From the NCBI RefSeq assembly GCF_000367365.1, contig NZ_BARF01000088.1, positions 62,001 to 126,000 on the forward strand: 64,000 nt of DNA, read 5' to 3'. Made by a program: the position numbers and the translations under genes. The stretch comes from Streptomyces prunicolor NBRC 13075 (lineage in GTDB: Bacteria; Actinomycetota; Actinomycetes; Streptomycetales; Streptomycetaceae). The notes under the pieces are model-generated. The model was given only the letters and a program-made list of their open reading frames with translations. It ran no database searches and was not told the origin of the DNA. Below, piece after piece: positions 50,001 to 59,496 of the stretch; position 1 is the stretch's first letter; every line of letters starts with the position of its first letter.

Positions 50001-50957
50001 ATGACGGAGTTCGGATACTTCCTGTCCTGCGAGGAACACGGTCCCGCCGAGTTGGTGGAGCAGGCCAGGATGGCGGAACAGGCCGGATTCACCGCACTGT
50101 GGATCTCGGACCACTACCACCCCTGGAACGACGACCAGGGACAGAGCCCCTTCGTCTGGTCCGTGATCGGCGCCCTCTCCCAAGCCGTCTCACTGCCCGT
50201 GCAGACCGCCGTGACCTGCCCCCTCATCCGTATGCACCCGGCCGTCGTCGCCCAGGCGGCAGCCACCGGCGCGGTGCAACTCGGTGGACGCTTCCGGCTC
50301 GGCATCGGCAGCGGTGAGGCGCTCAACGAGCACATTCTCGGTGACGCCTGGCCCGAGGCCGACGTACGCCTGGAGATGCTGGAGGAAGCGGTGCAGGTGA
50401 TGCGGGAGCTGTTCACCGGGAAGCAGATCAGCCACCGGGGCAAGCACTACACCGTGGAGAACGCCCGGCTGTACACGATCCCCGACGAACCGGTGCCCAT
50501 CGACGTCTCCGCCTTCGGCCCGCACGCCGCCGAGGTCGCCGGCCGCATCGGAGACGGCTTCATCACCATGGCGCCGGACGCCACCGCCATTGAACGGTTC
50601 CGACGCGGCGGCGGCGGTACCAAGCCCGTCTCCGCGGGGCTCAAGGTCTGCTGGGCGACCGACAAGGACGAAGCCGTCCGTACGGCACACCACCTCTGGG
50701 CCAACGAACAGCTCCCCGGCGAACTCGCCCAACTCCTGCCCACCCCACGCCACTTCGAGCAGGCCTCCGAGCTCGTCGGCCCCGATCGCGTCGAAGCGAA
50801 TCTCGCCTGCGGCGACGATCCGGACGCACATGTGGAGGCGGTCAAGGAGTACGTCGACGCCGGTTTCGACACCGTCTACGTCAACCAGATCGGGCCGGAC
50901 CAACAGGGCTTCTTCGACTTCTACCGCACCAAGGTGCTGCCCCGGCTCGGAGACTGA
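50001..50957 (+). CDS. F420-dependent LLM-class oxidoreductase
   Basis: 318 residues, TIM-barrel of the bacterial luciferase superfamily. FGYFLSCEEHGPAELVEQARMAEQAGFTALWISDHYHPWNDDQGQSPFVW and GGRFRLGIGSGEALNEHILGDAWPEADVRLEMLEEAVQVMR fit the F420 glucose-6-phosphate dehydrogenase-like subgroup. The last ELVGPDRVEANLACGDDPDAHVEAV region is also typical. It transfers hydride to or from F420; substrate unknown. ATG at 50001 with GAGGAG upstream, 70 bases after the STAS-ANTAR gene. Confidence 0.9.
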   Translation: MTEFGYFLSCEEHGPAELVEQARMAEQAGFTALWISDHYHPWNDDQGQSPFVWSVIGALSQAVSLPVQTAVTCPLIRMHPAVVAQAAATGAVQLGGRFRLGIGSGEALNEHILGDAWPEADVRLEMLEEAVQVMRELFTGKQISHRGKHYTVENARLYTIPDEPVPIDVSAFGPHAAEVAGRIGDGFITMAPDATAIERFRRGGGGTKPVSAGLKVCWATDKDEAVRTAHHLWANEQLPGELAQLLPTPRHFEQASELVGPDRVEANLACGDDPDAHVEAVKEYVDAGFDTVYVNQIGPDQQGFFDFYRTKVLPRLGD

Positions 50958-51052
50958 CGAGAGCGCCGTACGCGTGACGCGTTACGCGACCCGTGGGAGG
51001 GGAACCCGTCGATCAGTGCAGGAGTCGATCAGCGCAGGAAAGGAGCAACACG

Positions 51053-51379
51053 ATGCCGGCAGGATCGAACAAGAAGCGGGAACGACAGTACGAGCACGTG
51101 AAGGAGAGTGCCGAGAAGCGCGGCGAGTCCACGCGCCGGGCGAAGGAGATCGCGTCCCGCACGGTGAACAAGGAGCGCGCCCGCGCGGGCGAGGCGAAGA
51201 CCTCCAGCAAGACCTCCACCCGTGACCCGAAGTCCGCCTCGCAACGCGGCGGGCAGCGCTCACACAGCGGCGCCGAGGGACCCACGAAGGACCAGCTGTA
51301 CGCGGAGGCCAAGAAGCGCAACATCCACGGCCGTTCCTCCATGGACAAACAACAGCTGCAGAGGGCCCTCGGCCGCTGA
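51053..51379 (+). CDS. Small basic "plasmid stabilisation"-type protein
   Basis: 108 residues, highly charged and basic. N-terminal KKRERQYEHVKESAEKRGESTRRAKEIASRTVNKERARAGEAKT is a signature seen in Streptomyces small proteins annotated as plasmid stabilisation. The C-terminal part (TKDQLYAEAKKRNIHGRSSMDKQQLQRAL) resembles a SAP/Rho-N-type nucleic-acid-binding motif. Probably binds DNA or RNA. ATG at 51053 behind AAAGGAG. Confidence 0.82.
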   Translation: MPAGSNKKRERQYEHVKESAEKRGESTRRAKEIASRTVNKERARAGEAKTSSKTSTRDPKSASQRGGQRSHSGAEGPTKDQLYAEAKKRNIHGRSSMDKQQLQRALGR

Positions 51380-51394
51380 CCGTGAGGAACGCGT

Positions 51395-52246
51395 GTGATG
51401 GGTGAGTGCCTCGCCCTGATATCCGCGCTGTGCTTCGGAGTCACCCACTTCGTCAACGGTCTGCTGTCCCGGCGGGTCGGCGGAATGACCGTCGCCCTCC
51501 ATGCCCAGCTGGGCGGCAGCGCGCTCGCGCTCGTCCTGGCGCCGAGTCTGCCCGGGGGCTCCGCCTCGCTCGCGGACTACGGCTGGGGAGCACTGTCGGG
51601 GGCCGGAACGGGGGTGGGGGTCGCGTTTCTCTACCGGGCGATGTCGCAGGGGGCGATGAGTGTCGTCGTCCCCGTGAGCGACGTCGGTGCCGTGGCACTG
51701 CCGGTGCTGGTGGGCGTGGTGCTGCTCGGGGAGCGCCCCGCCGCGCTGGTGTGGGTGGGCATGGCCGCCGTATTACCGGCGCTGTGGCTGGTCTCGCAGG
51801 ACGCAGCGGGTGCGGGCGGGGAGGGAAAAGGGGCGATGCCCCACGGGGTGCCGAGCGCCTTGGTGGCGAGCGCGGGGATCGGTCTGCAGTTCCTGGCGAT
51901 GGCTCAGGTGGACGGCGACAGCGGTCTGTGGCCGGTGGTGCTGAGCCGCGTGGTGTCCGTCGTCGTCATCGCGGGCGTCCTGGCGCCGTACGGCGGCCGT
52001 TGGACCATGCCGAGGGGTGCGTGGGCGGCGGCGGTGATCGCGGGCGCGGTCGGGACCGCCGCCATCGTGCTGTATCTGGAGGCGACCACACGGCAGCTCA
52101 TGGCCGTGGCGACGGTGCTCTCGTCGCTGTATCCGGCCGTCCCCGTCGTCCTCGCTCTGCTGTTTCTCGGGGAGCGCCTGAACCGTCGTCAGGGCTTCGG
52201 CCTGATGTGCGCGGTACTGGCCATCGGCCTGATCGCCCTGCGCTGA
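51395..52246 (+). CDS. EamA/DMT-type transporter
   Basis: 283 residues with about ten helices and the two-repeat EamA pattern: GECLALISALCFGVTHFVNGLLSRRVGG at the start, VPVSDVGAVALPVLVGVVLLGERPAALVWVGM ending the first repeat, TVLSSLYPAVPVVLALLFLGERLNRRQGFGLMCAVLAI the second. Substrate unknown. GTG at 51395 has GAGGA six bases upstream; the ATG at 51398 is also possible. Separated by 15 bases from the preceding gene. Confidence 0.88.
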   Translation: MMGECLALISALCFGVTHFVNGLLSRRVGGMTVALHAQLGGSALALVLAPSLPGGSASLADYGWGALSGAGTGVGVAFLYRAMSQGAMSVVVPVSDVGAVALPVLVGVVLLGERPAALVWVGMAAVLPALWLVSQDAAGAGGEGKGAMPHGVPSALVASAGIGLQFLAMAQVDGDSGLWPVVLSRVVSVVVIAGVLAPYGGRWTMPRGAWAAAVIAGAVGTAAIVLYLEATTRQLMAVATVLSSLYPAVPVVLALLFLGERLNRRQGFGLMCAVLAIGLIALR

Positions 52247-52272
52247 GTGATGCGGGGCGGGGCGAGCCGGTC

Positions 52273-53286
52273 TCACCTTCGACGCCTGCGGCGCAGTACC
52301 GCTCCCACTCCCGTCGCCACCGCTCCCGTCGCGGCGGCCAGTACGAACCCGGGGTGTCGCGCGAGTGCCGCCTGGGCCGAGCGGGGGTGGGACGTCTCGT
52401 CGAAGGTGCCGTGTGCTCCGTAGTCGTGTTCCGGGGCCTGGTCCGCAGGGAGCCAGAGGTTGGTCGTGCGGGCACCGGGCTCGCTGTCGTCGGTCTGCTG
52501 CGACGCGTAGCCCGTGCGGGCGAGGTACCGGTCCAGCAGGCTCGGCACTACCTTGTTGGCGAGGATGGTCGCGGCGGTGGACGCGCCCACGTAGTACTGC
52601 TTGCGGTGCGGATGGTCCGCCGCGTTGACCACGGCCCGGGCTGCCACCTCGGGCTGGTAGATCGGCGGTACGGGCCGGGGGTGCCTCGGCAGCCGGGACA
52701 ACACCCATGAGAACTGTGGGGTGTTGACCGCCGGCATCTGCACCACGGTGATGTGCACGTGGCTGTGCCGGTGCATGAGCTCGGTACGGACGCTCGACGT
52801 GAAGCCGTTCACCGCGTGCTTGGCGCCGCAGTAGGCGGACTGCAGGGGGATGGACCGGTCGCCGAGGGCAGAACCGACCTGCACGATCACGCCGGCGTCC
52901 CGCGGGATCATGCGCCGGAGCGCGGCCCGGGTGCCGTGCACGAAGCCCAGATAGGTCACCTCGGTGACCCGTTTGTACTCGTCGGGCTCGATCTCCATGA
53001 ACGGCGCGAACACAGACGTGAAGGCGTTGTTGACCCAGACGTCGATCGGCCCGAATGCCTCCTCGGCGGCCACTGCCGCCGCCTCGACCTGTGCGGGGTC
53101 GGCCATGTCGGTGGGCACCGCGAGGGCACGGCCGCCACATTCCTCGACATCGGCGACCGTGGCGTCGAGGCCCGCCTTGCCTCGGGCGAGGAGTACGACA
53201 TTGGCGCCTCGCCCGGCGAAGAGCCGTGCGGTGGCCCGGCCGATTCCGGCGCTGGCCCCGGTGATGACGACGGTCTGCTGGTTCAT
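52273..53286 (-). CDS. SDR oxidoreductase with C-terminal membrane anchor
   Basis: 337 residues. Rossmann TGASAGIGRATARLFAGRG, NNAFTS, catalytic YCGAKHAVNGFTSSVR (Tyr-x-x-x-Lys) with upstream Ser in VGSALGD. The last ~25 residues are a hydrophobic helix (GFVLAAATGAVATGVGAVL) followed by a run of Arg, an in-plane anchor. Substrate unknown. It ends the leftward set 63 bases after the enolase-superfamily gene. Confidence 0.9.
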   Translation of the reverse strand: MNQQTVVITGASAGIGRATARLFAGRGANVVLLARGKAGLDATVADVEECGGRALAVPTDMADPAQVEAAAVAAEEAFGPIDVWVNNAFTSVFAPFMEIEPDEYKRVTEVTYLGFVHGTRAALRRMIPRDAGVIVQVGSALGDRSIPLQSAYCGAKHAVNGFTSSVRTELMHRHSHVHITVVQMPAVNTPQFSWVLSRLPRHPRPVPPIYQPEVAARAVVNAADHPHRKQYYVGASTAATILANKVVPSLLDRYLARTGYASQQTDDSEPGARTTNLWLPADQAPEHDYGAHGTFDETSHPRSAQAALARHPGFVLAAATGAVATGVGAVLRRRRRR

Positions 53287-53349
53287 GCTCGTCCTCTCGT
53301 CCCGGCGTGTTCGTCGCGGCTCCGTTCCTCTCCTGTCCCCTGTCCCGGC

Positions 53350-54477
53350 CTATCCGGTCCGGTACTTCTCCGCCTGCTCTGCGCGGAGGGTCAGACCGTG
53401 GCCGGGTGCGCCGTCGGCACCCGGGCGGATGTTGCCGCCGTGGGGGTCGAGGGTCCCGTCGAAGAAGAGGTCCTCGATGCGTGTGTGGTCGTAAAACCAC
53501 TCCAGATGGCGCAAGTTGGGGATCGCGGCAGCCGCGTGCGCGTGGGCGTGCGGGGCGCAGTGGCCGGAGAGTTCCAGTCCGGCGGCTTCCGCGAGGGCTG
53601 CCGCGCGCAGCCAGACGGTGATGCCGCCGCAGCGGGTGGCGTCGGCCTGGAGGCAGTCGACGGCTCCGGCGCCGAGCATGTGCCCGAAATACGGGAGCGT
53701 GTAGCCGTACTCGCCGGCTGTCACCTCGGGTGCGACACCTGCCCGGATCTGTGCCAGCCCGGCCAGGTCGTCGGAGGAGACGGGCTCTTCGAACCATGTC
53801 ACGCCGTGCTCGTCGAGGTGCCGGGCCATCCGGATCGCCTGTTTGCGGGTGTAGCCGCCGTTGGCGTCGACGTAGAGGTCCCGTGTGTCGCCGATGCTCC
53901 GGCGGGCCTGCGCTACCCGTTCCCGGTCCCGCTGCTCGGCGCGGCCCCAGGACTCCCCGATCTTGATCTTCACCCGGGGAATGCCCAACTCCTCGACCCA
54001 GCCCCACAGTTGACGATCCAGCTGGTGCTCGTCGTACGTCGTGAAGCCTCCGCTGCCGTAGACGGGCACGTCGGTGCGGCTCGTGCCGAGCAGCCGGGTC
54101 AGGGGCAGGCCGAGGAGGTGTGCCTTCAAGTCCCACAGGGCGATGTCGACGGCCGAGACTGCGCCGGCGATCAGGCCGGGGCGGCCGGCGTTGCGGACCG
54201 CCCGGCTCATCGCCTCGTTGGCGGCGGGTACGTCCCAGGCGCAGCGGCCGGTCACCACATCGGCGAGTTGCCGCTCGACGACCTGGGCGGTCGCCGCCGC
54301 GCCGTAGGTGTACCCGAGTCCTGTCGCGCCACCGCCGCCGACCTGGACCACGACCATGGTCGTCGAGTCCCAGGCCAGCGTGCCGTCGCCCTCGGGCGCG
54401 TCGGTGGGGACGGTGTAGACGGCCGTCCCGACGCGGTCCACGAGCGGTTCGTCAGCGCCGCCGGTGCGCGGGGTCAT
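53350..54477 (-). CDS. Enolase-superfamily dehydratase/racemase (mandelate racemase-like)
   Basis: 375 residues. N-terminal capping domain, then the barrel with the base KxK in PRVKIKIGESWG, metal ligands in LYVDANGGYTRKQA (Asp), TWFEEPVSSDD (Glu) and TAGEYGYTL (Glu), and a His-rich SGHCAPHAHAHAA that fits the catalytic His. Acts on acid-sugar or alpha-hydroxy-acid substrates. The ATG at 54477 overlaps the upstream stop (ATGA), so it is coupled to the TPP-enzyme gene. Confidence 0.9.
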   Translation of the reverse strand: MTPRTGGADEPLVDRVGTAVYTVPTDAPEGDGTLAWDSTTMVVVQVGGGGATGLGYTYGAAATAQVVERQLADVVTGRCAWDVPAANEAMSRAVRNAGRPGLIAGAVSAVDIALWDLKAHLLGLPLTRLLGTSRTDVPVYGSGGFTTYDEHQLDRQLWGWVEELGIPRVKIKIGESWGRAEQRDRERVAQARRSIGDTRDLYVDANGGYTRKQAIRMARHLDEHGVTWFEEPVSSDDLAGLAQIRAGVAPEVTAGEYGYTLPYFGHMLGAGAVDCLQADATRCGGITVWLRAAALAEAAGLELSGHCAPHAHAHAAAAIPNLRHLEWFYDHTRIEDLFFDGTLDPHGGNIRPGADGAPGHGLTLRAEQAEKYRTG

Positions 54478-56288
54478 CACTTCTCCGGCTCGTCCTGACG
54501 TTGCTTGCCGCCGGGGAGCATCTCCTGCACCTTCGCCTTCAGCCCCTGCCGGATCATGCCGGTCCGGTCGCTGTCGCCCTTGATGACGGCGGAGGCCGCG
54601 GCCTCGATCTGGTCGAGGCTGGCGTGCGGCGGGATCGGCGGTACGGCGGGGTCGGTCCGGAAGTCGATGACGAACGGCCGGTCGGCACCGAGCGCCTGCT
54701 GCCAGGCGTCCGCCACCTCCCCCGGCTTCTCCACGCGCACCCCGCCGAGGCCGATCGAGCGGGCGAAGTCGGCGTAGGGCACGTCCGGGATCGCCTGGGA
54801 GGGTAGGAACTGCGGGGCGCCGGCCATGGCGCGCATCTCCCAGGTGACCTGGTTGAGGTCCTGGTTGTTGAGGACGGCGACGATCAGGCGCGGGTCCTGC
54901 CACTCGGTCCAGTACTTGGCGGCGGTGATGAGTTCGGCCATGCCGTTCATCTGCATGGCTCCGTCGCCCACGATCGCGAGGGCGGGGCGGTCGGGGTGGG
55001 CGAACTTGGCGCCGATGACATACGGCACGCCGGGCCCCATGGTCGCGAGGGTGCCGGAGAGCGAGCCGCGCATGTTTCCGCGCATCCGCAGGTGCCGTGC
55101 GTACCAGTTGGCGGCGGAGCCGGAGTCGGCGGCCAGGATCACGTCGTCCGGGAGGAGGGCGTCCAGGCTGTGTACGACGTACTCGGGGTTGATCGGGTCC
55201 GCGTCGACGGCCGCTCGGCGCTCCATGACCTCCCACCAGCGGGCCGTGTTCTTCTCGATCTCCTTGCGCCACTTGCCGTGCTTCTTCCGCTTCAGCTGCG
55301 GCAGCAGTGCCTTGAGGGTCGCGGCGGCGTCCCCCACGAGGTTGACCTCGAAGGGGTAGCGCAGCCCGATCATGAACGGGTCGATGTCGATCTGGACGGC
55401 GCGGGCCTTGCCGAACTCCGGCAGGAACTGGGTGTACGGGAAGCTGGAGCCGATGACGAGCAGGGTGTCGCACTCCTGCATCAGCTCGTAGGAGGGCCGG
55501 GTGCCGAGCAGGCCGATCGAACCGGTCACATACGGCAGATCGTCCGGCAGGGCGTCCTTGCCCAGCAATGCCTTGGCCACCCCGGCGCCGAGCACGTCGG
55601 CGATCTCCTCCACTTCGGCCCGGGCTCCGCGCGCGCCCTGTCCGACCAGGATCGCGACCTTCTCACCCGCGTCGAGGATCTCGGCGGCGCGCGCGAGGTC
55701 CGAAGCCGCCGGGACCGGCGCGGAGTGCGTCAGGCCCAGGCTGGACGGCACCATCTTGAAGGCGTGGGTCGGCGCCGAGTAGTCCAGTTCCTGGACGTCG
55801 GCGGGGATGATGACGGCGGTCACCGTGCGCTTGGCGTAGGCGGTGCGCATCGCGCGGTCGATGACGTTGGGCAACTGCTCGGGGACGGTCACCATCTCGC
55901 AGAACTCGGAGGCGACGTCCTTGTAGAGGCTCAGCAGGTCGACCTCCTGCTGGTAACTGCCGCCCATGGCACTGCGGTTGGTCTGCCCGACGATCGCCAC
56001 GACCGGAACGTGGTCGAGCTTCGCGTCGTAGAGACCGTTGAGGAGATGGATCGCCCCGGGGCCCGAAGTCGCCGCGCAGACACCGACCTTGCCGGAGAAC
56101 TTGGCGTAGCCGACGGCCTCGAACGCGGACATCTCCTCGTGCCGCGACTGGACGAACTTCGGCTTGTTGTCGGATCGGCCCCAGGCCGCGAGAAGGCCGT
56201 TGATGCCGTCGCCCGCGTAGGCGAAGACGTGGTCGACGTCCCATTCGCGGAGCCGCTGGAGTACGTAGTCGGACACCTTGATGGACAC
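54477..56288 (-). CDS. Thiamine-pyrophosphate enzyme, pyruvate-oxidase-like
   Basis: 603 residues. Three TPP-enzyme domains: N-terminal VDHVFAYAGDGINGLLAAWG...RHEEMSAFEAVGYAKFSG with the activating Glu, a central domain with LVGQGARGARAEVEEIAD, and a C-terminal domain with IVGDGAMQMNGMAEL...LNNQDLNQVTWE, the GDG...N cofactor motif. Decarboxylates a 2-oxo acid such as pyruvate. Start GTG at 56288 preceded by AAAGGA; an ATG at 56303 is an alternative. The C-terminal overlap with the enolase gene is ATGA. Confidence 0.9.
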   Translation of the reverse strand: MSIKVSDYVLQRLREWDVDHVFAYAGDGINGLLAAWGRSDNKPKFVQSRHEEMSAFEAVGYAKFSGKVGVCAATSGPGAIHLLNGLYDAKLDHVPVVAIVGQTNRSAMGGSYQQEVDLLSLYKDVASEFCEMVTVPEQLPNVIDRAMRTAYAKRTVTAVIIPADVQELDYSAPTHAFKMVPSSLGLTHSAPVPAASDLARAAEILDAGEKVAILVGQGARGARAEVEEIADVLGAGVAKALLGKDALPDDLPYVTGSIGLLGTRPSYELMQECDTLLVIGSSFPYTQFLPEFGKARAVQIDIDPFMIGLRYPFEVNLVGDAAATLKALLPQLKRKKHGKWRKEIEKNTARWWEVMERRAAVDADPINPEYVVHSLDALLPDDVILAADSGSAANWYARHLRMRGNMRGSLSGTLATMGPGVPYVIGAKFAHPDRPALAIVGDGAMQMNGMAELITAAKYWTEWQDPRLIVAVLNNQDLNQVTWEMRAMAGAPQFLPSQAIPDVPYADFARSIGLGGVRVEKPGEVADAWQQALGADRPFVIDFRTDPAVPPIPPHASLDQIEAAASAVIKGDSDRTGMIRQGLKAKVQEMLPGGKQRQDEPEK

Positions 56289-56318
56289 GGGGATTCCTTT
56301 CATCGCTTCATCGGGGCT

Positions 56319-59300
56319 TCATCGGGCTGATTGCCGGTTGCGGAGCCGAAAGGCCCCGGCTGCTGCCGCTCCGAGGACGGCGACCGCCGCGCCCGCCGCC
56401 AGCAGACGGCCGTCGCGTGCGGAACGCTCGGGCCGGTCGGCGAGCTTCTCGGGGTGGTCGGCGGGCAGATGCCGTTCGTCCAGGGCGAGCGCCAGGGCCT
56501 CGGCCAGGTGCAGGGCGCGCCGGCCGGTGTCGCCCTGTTCGATCTGCGTACGGCAGCTGAAGCCGTCCGCGAGAACCAGCGCGCCGGGTGCCGTCTCGCG
56601 TACGGCGGGCAGCACCCCCTGCTCGGCCACCGTCATGGACAGGTCGTAATGGCCTTGTTCGAAGCCGAAGTTGCCGGCGAGGCCGCAGCAACCGGCGTCC
56701 AGGACCCGGGCGTCGATTCCGGCGCGGCGCATCAGTTCGCGGTCGGCGTCGTCCTTGGTGACCGCGTGCTGGTGGCAATGGGTCTGCACGGTCGCCGACT
56801 TGGTGAGCCGCGGGGGCTGCCAGCCGTCCGGGGCATGGTTGAGGAGCTGCTCGGCGAAGGTGCGGAACTGCCCGGCGAGCCGTTGCACGTCCTGGTCCTC
56901 GGGCAGCAGCTCGGGGGCGTCGGCGCGGAAGACGGCCGTGCAGGACGGTTCGAGCCCGATGACGGGTGTGCCGGCCTCCAGCCAGGGCCTCAGGACGTCG
57001 AGCGTGCGGCGCAACACCCGCTGGGCGGTGCCGAGTTGGCCGGTGGAGATCCAGGTCAGTCCGCAACACACGGCACGGGTCGGGACGGCGACCTTGAAGC
57101 CGGCGTCCTCCAGGACGCGGACCGCGGACTTCGCGACGTTCGGGTGGAAGTAGGTGCTGAAGGTGTCCGGCCACAGCAGGACGGTGCGCGGGTCGGCCGG
57201 ATCGGGGTCCGCGCTCCCCCGCGCCCGCCACCACTGCACGAAGGACTCCTCGGCGAAGACCGGCGCGTCGCGTTCGACGGCCACGCCCGCGAGGCGTTTG
57301 CCCAGGCCGGCGAGGCCGGGTGCGCCGAGCGCGGCGTTGACCAACCGCGGTGCCGTGCGCGACAGCCGTGCCCACAGCGGCAGCCAGCCCATGGAGTAGT
57401 GCGCCGCCGGGCGCAGCCGTCCCTCGTAGTGGTGGGAGAGGAACTCGGCCTTGTAGGTGGCCATGTCGACGCCGACCGGGCAGTCCGACTTGCAGCCCTT
57501 GCAGGCCAGGCAGAGGTCCAGGGCGTCACGCACCTCCGTGGAGCGCCAGCCGTCCGTGACGGCGGAGTCCGCGTGCCCGCCGAGCATCTCGAACAGCAGC
57601 CGGGCCCGCCCACGGGTGGAGTGCTCCTCCTCGCCCGTCGCCCGGTACGAGGGGCACATCACCCCGCCCTCGTGCGTACGGCAGTTGCCGATGCCGACGC
57701 AGCGCAGCACCGCGCGGTCGAAGGAGTGGTCGTCGTCCGGGTAACTGAAGTGCGTGTCATGGCTGTTGGGGCGCCACAGGGGTCCCAGGCGCAGGTTCTC
57801 GTCGATGCGGTAGGGGTCGACGACCTTGCCGGGGTTCATCCGGTTGTCCGGGTCGAACAAGGCTTTCACCTGCCCGAAGGCGGCCACCACGTCCTCCCCG
57901 AACATCCGGGGCAGCAGCTCACCGCGCGCCTGCCCGTCGCCGTGCTCACCGGAGAGCGAACCGCCGTAGGAGGCGACGAGATCCGCCGCCCGGAAGAGGA
58001 ACTCCCGGAACTGCGCGACGCCTTCGGCGGTGGTGAGTTCGAAGGGGATGCGGGTGTGGACGCAGCCCTGGCCGAAGTGCCCGTACAGGGAGGGGTGGTT
58101 GTAGCCGAAGTCGGCGAAGAGCTTCTTCAGGTCGCGCAGGTAGTCGCCGAGCACCTCGGGCGCGACGGCCGAGTCCTCCCAGCCCTCCCAGGTCTCGCGG
58201 CCGTCGGGCGGGCGTGCGGTGACCCCGAGTCCGGCCTCGCGGGCCTTGAGCATCTTGCGTTCGCGGGCCGGGTCGTCTGAGAACGCCACGGAGGGATCGT
58301 CCTCGTCGCGTCCCAGGGCATGGATCAACTGCCGTCCCTGCTCGTCGACTTCGTCCTGGCTGTCGCCGGTGAACTGGACCAGGAGCCAGCTCTCGCCGTC
58401 GGGGAGTTCGTCCAGCGAGTCGAGGTAGGCGCCTTCCTCGCGCATCAGCTGGGCCATCCGCCCGTCGAGGGCCTCCAGTTGGGTCGGAGCGCTGTGCTTC
58501 AGCAGCCGTGGCACGTCGTCGGCGGCCGTGCAGATGTCGTCGTAGCCGAGGACGAGGAGGGCTTCGTACGGCGGGAGGGGCACCAGGTCGAGTTCGGCGC
58601 GCAGGACGGTGACGAGGGTGCCCTCGCTGCCGACGAGCGCCCGGGCCACGTCGAAGCCGTTCTCGGGCAGCAGCGAGTCCAGGTTGTATCCGGAGACCCG
58701 GCGCGGGATACGGGGGAATCCGCGCCGTACCTCCGCCATGGTGCGGTCGATGATCTCCCGCAGCCCCTGGTGGATCTCGGCGACCCGTCCGCCCGCGGCG
58801 ACGATCTCGGCGTACTCGGCGTCGGAGGTGGGGCCGACCCAGCAGCGGGTGCCGTCGTAGGCCAGGATCTCCAGGCGCCGGACGTTGTCGACGGTCTTGC
58901 CGTAGGCCTGGGCGGACCCGCCGCAGGAGTTGTTGCCGATCATGCCGCCGAGGGAGCAGTGGCTGTGGGTGGACGGCTTGGGGCCGAACTGGAGCCGGTG
59001 GTCGGCGAGTCGGCGGTTGAGTTCGTCGAGCACGATGCCCGGTTCGACGATGCAGGTGCGGTGGTCGGCGTCGACCGACAAGAGCCTGTCGCAGTACTTC
59101 GTCCAGTCGATGACCACGGCGGTATTGGTGCACTGGCCGCCCAGGCTCGTGCCGCCGCCCCGGGAGAGCACCGGCGCTCCGAACTCGGCGCACACCGCCA
59201 CGGCGTCTGCGCCCGCGTCGACCGTGCGCGGGGCGACGACGCCGATCGGGACCTGCCGGTAGTTCGAGCCGTCCGTCGCGTAGGCGCCCCGGCTGCCCGC

Positions 59301-59393
59301 GTCGAACCGCACCTCGCCGTCGACCCGCTCGCGGAGTGCCTTCTCCAGCGCCCGTGTGTCCAGCGCCGTCTCCGATCCACGTGCCTCGACCAC
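56319..59393 (-). CDS. FAD-linked oxidase/Fe-S oxidoreductase fusion with membrane tail
   Basis: 1024 residues. FAD_binding_4 with VLSRGGGTSLGGQCTNTAVVIDWTKY, GPKPSTHSHCSLGGMIGNNSCGG; FAD-oxidase C-domain with GQGCVHTRIPFEL and GEHGDGQARGELL; then 4Fe-4S cysteines (CVGIGNCRTHEGGVMCPSY; CLACKGCKSDCPVG) and two CCG motifs (CCGLTWISTGQL, CCGLAGNFG). The last 30 residues are a hydrophobic helix before RLRNRQSAR. Oxidises a 2-hydroxy acid such as D-lactate or 2-hydroxyglutarate and passes electrons to quinone. GTG at 59393 with AAGGGAG; next to the TPP enzyme (30-base gap). Confidence 0.9.
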   Translation of the reverse strand: MVEARGSETALDTRALEKALRERVDGEVRFDAGSRGAYATDGSNYRQVPIGVVAPRTVDAGADAVAVCAEFGAPVLSRGGGTSLGGQCTNTAVVIDWTKYCDRLLSVDADHRTCIVEPGIVLDELNRRLADHRLQFGPKPSTHSHCSLGGMIGNNSCGGSAQAYGKTVDNVRRLEILAYDGTRCWVGPTSDAEYAEIVAAGGRVAEIHQGLREIIDRTMAEVRRGFPRIPRRVSGYNLDSLLPENGFDVARALVGSEGTLVTVLRAELDLVPLPPYEALLVLGYDDICTAADDVPRLLKHSAPTQLEALDGRMAQLMREEGAYLDSLDELPDGESWLLVQFTGDSQDEVDEQGRQLIHALGRDEDDPSVAFSDDPARERKMLKAREAGLGVTARPPDGRETWEGWEDSAVAPEVLGDYLRDLKKLFADFGYNHPSLYGHFGQGCVHTRIPFELTTAEGVAQFREFLFRAADLVASYGGSLSGEHGDGQARGELLPRMFGEDVVAAFGQVKALFDPDNRMNPGKVVDPYRIDENLRLGPLWRPNSHDTHFSYPDDDHSFDRAVLRCVGIGNCRTHEGGVMCPSYRATGEEEHSTRGRARLLFEMLGGHADSAVTDGWRSTEVRDALDLCLACKGCKSDCPVGVDMATYKAEFLSHHYEGRLRPAAHYSMGWLPLWARLSRTAPRLVNAALGAPGLAGLGKRLAGVAVERDAPVFAEESFVQWWRARGSADPDPADPRTVLLWPDTFSTYFHPNVAKSAVRVLEDAGFKVAVPTRAVCCGLTWISTGQLGTAQRVLRRTLDVLRPWLEAGTPVIGLEPSCTAVFRADAPELLPEDQDVQRLAGQFRTFAEQLLNHAPDGWQPPRLTKSATVQTHCHQHAVTKDDADRELMRRAGIDARVLDAGCCGLAGNFGFEQGHYDLSMTVAEQGVLPAVRETAPGALVLADGFSCRTQIEQGDTGRRALHLAEALALALDERHLPADHPEKLADRPERSARDGRLLAAGAAVAVLGAAAAGAFRLRNRQSAR

Positions 59394-59496
59394 CGTCGAC
59401 TCCCTTCTACGAGCGCCCCGACGCGGTGGGCCGCCCGGATGCATGGAAACGGGTTCCCGGTGATCGAGGGGGCTAACGTCCGGTCGCGGGGCCCGG